This document shows positions 60,138 through 64,000 of a DNA stretch of 64,000 nt, piece after piece; position 1 is the stretch's first letter, and each line of letters starts with the position of its first letter. The position numbers and the translations under genes were made by a program. The notes under the pieces are model-generated. The model did not search any database. It was not told the origin of the DNA and was given only the letters and a program-made list of their open reading frames with translations. Source of the DNA: an uncultured Alistipes sp. (GTDB lineage Bacteria > Bacteroidota > Bacteroidia > Bacteroidales > Rikenellaceae); assembly GCF_910580175.1 (NCBI RefSeq), contig NZ_CAJTXD010000004.1, forward strand, positions 124,001-188,000, written 5' to 3'.

Positions 60138-63086
60138 TTAGAAAGTTAAGTCGAGGCCGAAAGTGAATTGGCGCGCCGTGGGATACTGGGCGATGTAGAT
60201 GTTGGAAGGACTTTCGGGATCGAGACCCGAGAACGGAGTGAACGTCAACAGGTTCTGCGCCTGGGCGTAGATGCGGATTCCACTGAAGACACGGGTCTTG
60301 CGCAACAGCTCCTTGGGAAGGGAGTAGCTGAGCATCAGGTTCTTGAGCCGCAGGAACGAGGCGTCCTCCAGCAACCGGCTGTCGAACTCGGTAAAGACGC
60401 CGTGGCGCGGGATGTCGGTCACGTCGCCGGGCTGCTTCCAACGGTCGAGCAGACGCTTGGACTGGTTGTAGGAGGCGAAGCGTCCGTTGGACTCGTTGAA
60501 GTAACGGTCGTTGTTGACCATCCAGCGGTCGGCGACCCAGCTGAATTGTGCGGAGAGCGCGAGGCCCTTCCATTCGAGCGAGGTGCCGAAGCCGCCCTCC
60601 CAGGGGGCGAACTGGCTTTTGCCGATCATGACCTTGTCTTCGTCGCGCAACTCGGTGGTCAGCTCTCCGTCCTTGGTGTACCAGAGGGCGTCGCCGTTGG
60701 CGGGGTTGACGCCGGCGAAGCGGTTGATGTAGTATTCGCCCACGTCGTGGCCTACGACCAGTTTGCGGCTCGTGTTGGCCATTTCGTACTCCTGGACGCC
60801 GTTATAAAGCTCGGTAATCTTGTTTTTGTTGTAGGCGATCGTAGCGTTGAGCGTCCACGTGAAATCCTTGGTCGAGACGGCGGTGCCGAAGAGCGTCAGC
60901 TCGACGCCGCGGTTGATCATCGAACCCACGTTGGCCCAGCGCGAGCCGTAACCGTTGTCGCTGTACGACTGGGGTACCTGCATGAGCATGTCGGTGGTCT
61001 TCTTGTTGTAGAACTCCAGATCGACCTGCAACCGGTTCCAGAAGCCCAGATGCAACCCGATGTTGGTCGTCCAGGGCTTCTCCCAACGGAGGTTCTCGGT
61101 GCCCTGCTGCGAAGGGGCGACGCCGGCGTTGCCGATGTAGTCGTAACCGCCGCTGATGAGGGCCAGGTGCTCGTAGTTGGGAATGGAGGAGTTGCCCGAG
61201 GTGCCGGTCGAAACGGAGAACTGGGCGTTGGTCAGCCAACGGGAGACGTTCTCCATGAAGCGCTCGTTGCGGATGTTCCACATGAAGCCGACCGACCAGA
61301 AGCGACCCCAGCGGTTCTCCTTGCCGAAACGCGAGGAAGCGTCGGTACGGGCGGCCAGCTCGACGAAGTAGCGGTTGGCATAGCTGTACTCGGCACGCCC
61401 GAAGAACGAGAGGTAGCCGTAGTCGTTGTCGCGCGTGTCGCTCCAACGGGTAACGCGCGTGGCGTTGGCGATGTCGGTCAACTTATTGCTGGTCTGACCT
61501 TTGGCTGTGAGCTGGAAATCCTCGTAATGGTAGTCGATGCCTTCATGTCCGAGCAGGAAATTAAACGTATGCTTGTCGTCGATCGAGAAGTTGTAGTTGA
61601 TGGTGTTGGTAATCGAAAGCTGCAATCCGTCGGAACTGTTGCGGCCGGCGCTGCCGTCCTGCAAGTTGGGCGAATACTCCGGGTAGGAAACCGAGAAGCC
61701 GGTGGTGTGGGAGTAGTCGACGCTGAACTGCGAACGCAGGGTCAGACCCTCGATGGGCATGGCCTCGGCGTAGAGGGTGGAGAACACCTTGTACTTCTTG
61801 TAGGTCAAGGGGTTGTTGGCCAGCCATTCCAGGGGGTTCTGACCGTTGCCCTTCCAGGAGCCGTCCTCGATGGAGGCCAGCGAGCCGTCGGCGCGGAACG
61901 GATTCCAATAAGGCATCATGAATTGGGCGGCCGAGATCGGTGTGATGATCGAAGGCTCGCCATCGTCGGCCCGTTCGATCTCCTGGTAGTTCATGGAGGT
62001 GTTGGTGCCGATCTTGAGCCACTTGGCGGCCCGCTGCTCGACGTTGGCGCGCACAGAATAGCGCTTGAACCCGGAGCCTACGGCCGTTCCCTCCTGGTTG
62101 TAGTAGCCGCCGGAGAAGTAATAGCTGGTCTTGTCGGAAGCACCGGAGACGGAGAGTTCGTAATCCTGCAACAGAGCGGCGTCATTGAACACGGCGTTGA
62201 GCCAGTTGACGTCGGTCTTGCGAAGCAGGTCGTAGTTCTTGCCCGAAGTCAAGCCGATCTCCTGCTCGTAACGGATTCGCTCGTCGGTGTTCATGATATT
62301 CCAGTTTTTCTGGGATATCTGCGAGAAACCGACCTGCATGCGGTAGTTGATGACGGGCTTCTCGGCCCGGCGGCCCCGCTTGGTATTGATGACGATCACA
62401 CCGTTGGCGGCGCGGGCGCCGTAGATCGAGGTGGACGACGCATCCTTGAGCACCGAGAGCGACTCGATGTCGGCCGGATTGATGGTGTTGAAGTCGGAAC
62501 TCGAAATGGCAACGCCGTCGAGGATGTAGAGCGGTTCGGTGCCCGAATTGATGGAGTTGACGCCACGGATCTTCATTACCGTGGACTCGCTCGGTTCGCC
62601 GGAGACGGACATGACCGAGAGACCCGGAACCTGACCCTGCAACGCCTGGTCGAAAGCGGCCGTGGGCGCGCTTTCGAGTTTCTCGGTCTTTACCGAAGAA
62701 ACCGATCCGGCGATGGTGCCTTTCTTCCGGACGCCGTAGGCGATGACCACCACGTCGTCGAGCTTCTGCGAGTCGCTGTCAAGGGCTACGTTGTAGGTAA
62801 GCGTGGGCGTTCCGGCAGGAACCGTGAACTCGACGCTTTTGTAGCCGATGTACTGGAAAGTAAGCTGGGTGCCTGCGGCGACAGTGATCGAATAGGAGCC
62901 GTCGGCGAGCGTGGTAACGCCCTGCGTAGGCCCCGCGATCACGTTGACCCCGATCAAAGGCTGCTTGTCTTCAGCCGAGGTAACTAAACCGCTGACTTGA
63001 ATTCCCCCCCCCTGGGCGGCGGCCGCTAAAGGCCACGCGCAACATGCGAGGAAGGAGATAACGAGTAGAAGTTTGGCTTTTTGCAT
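60138..63086 (-). CDS. SusC/RagA-type TonB-dependent transporter
   Basis: 982 residues. Signal peptide (LLLVISFLACCAWPLAAAAQ); carboxypeptidase-regulatory-like domain (IQVSGLVTSAEDKQPLIGVNVIAG, about 30-110); TonB box/plug region (LDDVVVIAYGVRKKGTIAGSVSSV, then QALQGQVPGLSV, MKIRGVNSINSGTEPLYILDGV, about 112-230); then a 22-strand barrel ending ARQFTFGLDLTF. Energy comes from the TonB-ExbBD system. No anti-sigma-interacting extension is present. A run of nine G encodes Gly26-28 right after the signal peptide (C-run at 63004-63012 on plus), so a one-base slip would abolish the protein. First gene of the operon, 10 bp from susD. Confidence 0.94.
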   Translation of the reverse strand: MQKAKLLLVISFLACCAWPLAAAAQGGGIQVSGLVTSAEDKQPLIGVNVIAGPTQGVTTLADGSYSITVAAGTQLTFQYIGYKSVEFTVPAGTPTLTYNVALDSDSQKLDDVVVIAYGVRKKGTIAGSVSSVKTEKLESAPTAAFDQALQGQVPGLSVMSVSGEPSESTVMKIRGVNSINSGTEPLYILDGVAISSSDFNTINPADIESLSVLKDASSTSIYGARAANGVIVINTKRGRRAEKPVINYRMQVGFSQISQKNWNIMNTDERIRYEQEIGLTSGKNYDLLRKTDVNWLNAVFNDAALLQDYELSVSGASDKTSYYFSGGYYNQEGTAVGSGFKRYSVRANVEQRAAKWLKIGTNTSMNYQEIERADDGEPSIITPISAAQFMMPYWNPFRADGSLASIEDGSWKGNGQNPLEWLANNPLTYKKYKVFSTLYAEAMPIEGLTLRSQFSVDYSHTTGFSVSYPEYSPNLQDGSAGRNSSDGLQLSITNTINYNFSIDDKHTFNFLLGHEGIDYHYEDFQLTAKGQTSNKLTDIANATRVTRWSDTRDNDYGYLSFFGRAEYSYANRYFVELAARTDASSRFGKENRWGRFWSVGFMWNIRNERFMENVSRWLTNAQFSVSTGTSGNSSIPNYEHLALISGGYDYIGNAGVAPSQQGTENLRWEKPWTTNIGLHLGFWNRLQVDLEFYNKKTTDMLMQVPQSYSDNGYGSRWANVGSMINRGVELTLFGTAVSTKDFTWTLNATIAYNKNKITELYNGVQEYEMANTSRKLVVGHDVGEYYINRFAGVNPANGDALWYTKDGELTTELRDEDKVMIGKSQFAPWEGGFGTSLEWKGLALSAQFSWVADRWMVNNDRYFNESNGRFASYNQSKRLLDRWKQPGDVTDIPRHGVFTEFDSRLLEDASFLRLKNLMLSYSLPKELLRKTRVFSGIRIYAQAQNLLTFTPFSGLDPESPSNIYIAQYPTARQFTFGLDLTF
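63004..63012 (-). repeat. Nine-G tract in susC coding sequence
   Basis: CA-GGGGGGGGG-AATT on the minus strand, read CAG GGG GGG GGA ATT (Gln-Gly-Gly-Gly-Ile). Homopolymers of this length are typical contingency tracts in other bacteria. Confidence 0.8.
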
Positions 63087-63108
63087 TAGAAAAAGTGTTT
63101 TATCCGAG

Positions 63109-63139
63109 CAAAGAAAAAAAATAAAAATGAGGATTCAAA
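63109..63139 (-). promoter_or_regulatory. Probable promoter of the SusCD-protease operon
   Basis: TTTG (63136-63139), a 19-bp spacer and TTTCTTTG (63109-63116) on the minus strand; the first two positions of the -7 element deviate from TA. The start would be near 63102, 16 nt before the susC ATG. Apart from this and the rpsU terminator, the 324-bp gap 63087-63410 shows nothing. Confidence 0.45.
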
Positions 63140-63353
63140 ATATTGAAAACCGTTTTTAGTGTAAGAACCGACGGAACGTTCGCCGCTCGGGTCTCCGGGG
63201 TGCAGTCAGAACGGATTGCGGGCCATAAATCGTATGCCCGGGCCGATGTTTTGCATCCGGATGGTGTGCGCAACGCGGGGCTGTCGGAAGAGATGGTGCG
63301 TCGGCAGCAGAATCCGCCGTCTGCATAGGGCAGGAAGAGAAGCGGATATAAGA

Positions 63354-63388
63354 AAAATGAACAGGAAGCTGTTGCCGGCTCCCTGTTC
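63354..63388 (-). terminator. Intrinsic terminator of rpsU
   Basis: On the minus strand AACAGGGAGC/GCTTCCTGTT (10 bp, one G-T pair) with an eight-base loop followed by CATTTTTC, 23 bp after the rpsU stop. Confidence 0.75.
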
Positions 63389-63410
63389 GTCTGGTTCTGC
63401 CAACAACGGA

Positions 63411-63602
63411 TTACTCCTTATCTCGGTACATGTGCTCTACGTACACAGCGTGCATCATCGCCTCGCGCTTCTGGATGGAAGGCTTGGTGAAGTATTGGCG
63501 GCGTCGCAACTCCTTGAGGACACCCGTGCGCTCGTATTTGCGTTTGAACTTCTTCAAGGCGCGTTCGATGTTTTCGCCTTCTTTTACCGGCATGATAATC
63601 AT
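63411..63602 (-). CDS. rpsU: Ribosomal protein S21
   Basis: 63 residues: MIIMPVKEGENIERALKKFKRKYERTGVLKELRRRQYFTKPSIQKRE. All S21 hallmarks are present. Bacteroidota S21 helps to sequester the anti-Shine-Dalgarno end of 16S rRNA, so its level affects translation. The first ATG at 63602 fits other members (MII-PVKEGENIE). It starts 33 bp after the helix-hairpin-helix gene and may share its promoter. Confidence 0.96.
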   Translation of the reverse strand: MIIMPVKEGENIERALKKFKRKYERTGVLKELRRRQYFTKPSIQKREAMMHAVYVEHMYRDKE

Positions 63603-63635
63603 AGCAATATACTTTTAAAATTTATAAAATCGGAT

Positions 63636-63929
63636 TCATGATTCCGGACGGATCGTTTGTTCTGATGGATCGGGGGACGGAACCTGCTGTTCCGCTGCGG
63701 TGTCGGGAAGCGTCCGGGCCTCCTCCGCGCGCCCCTGGAAAACTTGATGTCGGTCGTCGGAACCGCTTCGGCTGCCGAAATACAGGTAGGGGATCAGCCT
63801 CTCGGCCGATTCGGGACTCAATATGTCGGCGTTTCTGAATTCCTCTGCGGTGCTCCAACCTCCTTTCAGTTGTCTTGCTTTCATTAGTTTGCGGATGGCG
63901 CTCCTATCCAGGTAGGGATGCGATTCCAT
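63636..63929 (-). CDS. Single helix-hairpin-helix (ComEA-like) protein
   Basis: 97 residues. The N-terminal ~50 (ESHPYLDRSAIRKLMKARQLKGGWSTAEEFRNADILSPESAERLIPYLYF) match one ComEA-type helix-hairpin-helix repeat of Bacteroidota proteins. The rest is a low-complexity, charged tail. Typical relatives have a membrane anchor and several repeats; here a promoter lies only 15 bp upstream of the ATG, so the short form appears genuine rather than cut by the window. Role unknown, possibly DNA binding. Confidence 0.6.
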   Translation of the reverse strand: MESHPYLDRSAIRKLMKARQLKGGWSTAEEFRNADILSPESAERLIPYLYFGSRSGSDDRHQVFQGRAEEARTLPDTAAEQQVPSPDPSEQTIRPES

Positions 63930-63943
63930 CGCGTTCGGAAGCG

Positions 63944-63975
63944 CAAAGTTAATATCAATTTTGTGAATTTTGCAA
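63944..63975 (-). promoter_or_regulatory. Promoter of the helix-hairpin-helix/rpsU unit
   Basis: TTG (63973-63975), a 21-bp spacer and TAACTTTG (63944-63951) on the minus strand; start predicted near 63937. Confidence 0.55.
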
Positions 63976-64000
63976 GTGTCGCAATAAATTTGTGTCGAAA

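Noticed and set aside
63087..63410. Sigma/anti-sigma or hybrid two-component regulator for the SusCD operon
   Set aside because: The 324-bp gap has no gene, rpsU lies beyond it, and SusC lacks an N-terminal signalling extension.
1..64000. CRISPR array, insertion sequence or prophage
   Set aside because: No regularly spaced repeats, transposase, integrase or phage structural gene were seen.

Overview
The window looks like a chromosomal segment from a GC-rich member of the Bacteroidota, most likely an Alistipes-like Rikenellaceae. Evidence: a SusC/SusD pair with surface-lipoprotein partners, a type III glutamine synthetase, a type V-like run of Bacteroidota-only small families (DUF4295, DUF5723, DUF3127, DUF4984), and a repeated promoter of the TAnnTTTG (-7) / TTTG (-33) type instead of a sigma70 consensus. 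The genus is an inference from gene content and base composition. No plasmid, prophage, insertion sequence, rRNA operon or CRISPR array was seen.

Layout. 1-2.2 kb: a leftward pair encoding a lipoprotein and a DUF5723 outer-membrane-type protein, the latter stopped by an in-frame TGA near the window edge. 2.2-4.6 kb: uvrC, then tRNA-Leu(CAA). 4.6-5.6 kb: an AT-rich AbiH-family defence gene lying between the tRNA and yebC, the only clear sign of horizontal transfer. 5.9-10.1 kb: yebC, a membrane-anchored degenerate rubrerythrin, pgi and gpsA. 10.1-18.7 kb: the elongasome cluster mreB-mreC-mreD-mrdA-rodA followed by a calcium-type P-ATPase. 18.7-30 kb: gdhA, a large receiver plus PEP/pyruvate-binding-domain protein, a GNAT-like gene, gcvT, a dihydroorotate-dehydrogenase-like gene, an HD hydrolase, rny, a structured RNA (candidate 6S) and zapA. 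30-38 kb: rimO-ftsY, then rpmB-rpmG-DUF4295, cinA, pyrD, pdxB. 38-48 kb: speB-like ureohydrolase, nhaA, two FKBP lipoproteins, a DUF3127 protein, a candidate small RNA, a DMT transporter and glnN.

47.7-63.1 kb is the most distinctive region: a nine-gene leftward operon of SusC, SusD, a DUF4984 lipoprotein, a large BACON-like lipoprotein, two leucine-rich-repeat lipoproteins, a lipoprotein subtilisin (S8) protease, a DUF1573 protein and a lipocalin-like lipoprotein. It has no carbohydrate-active enzyme. Most of its lipoproteins carry acidic residues just after the lipid-attached Cys, as expected for surface export in this phylum. I read it as a proteolysis and peptide-uptake locus rather than a glycan-utilisation locus. 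The susC gene has a run of nine G just after the signal peptide, so its expression may switch by slippage. rpsU and a small helix-hairpin-helix gene end the window.

Two observations deserve priority. First, a candidate ~100-nt small RNA at 43.64-43.74 kb (minus) whose promoter spacer itself contains a run of nine G, the architecture of a phase-variable promoter. Second, the SusCD-LRR-protease operon with its intragenic nine-G run.
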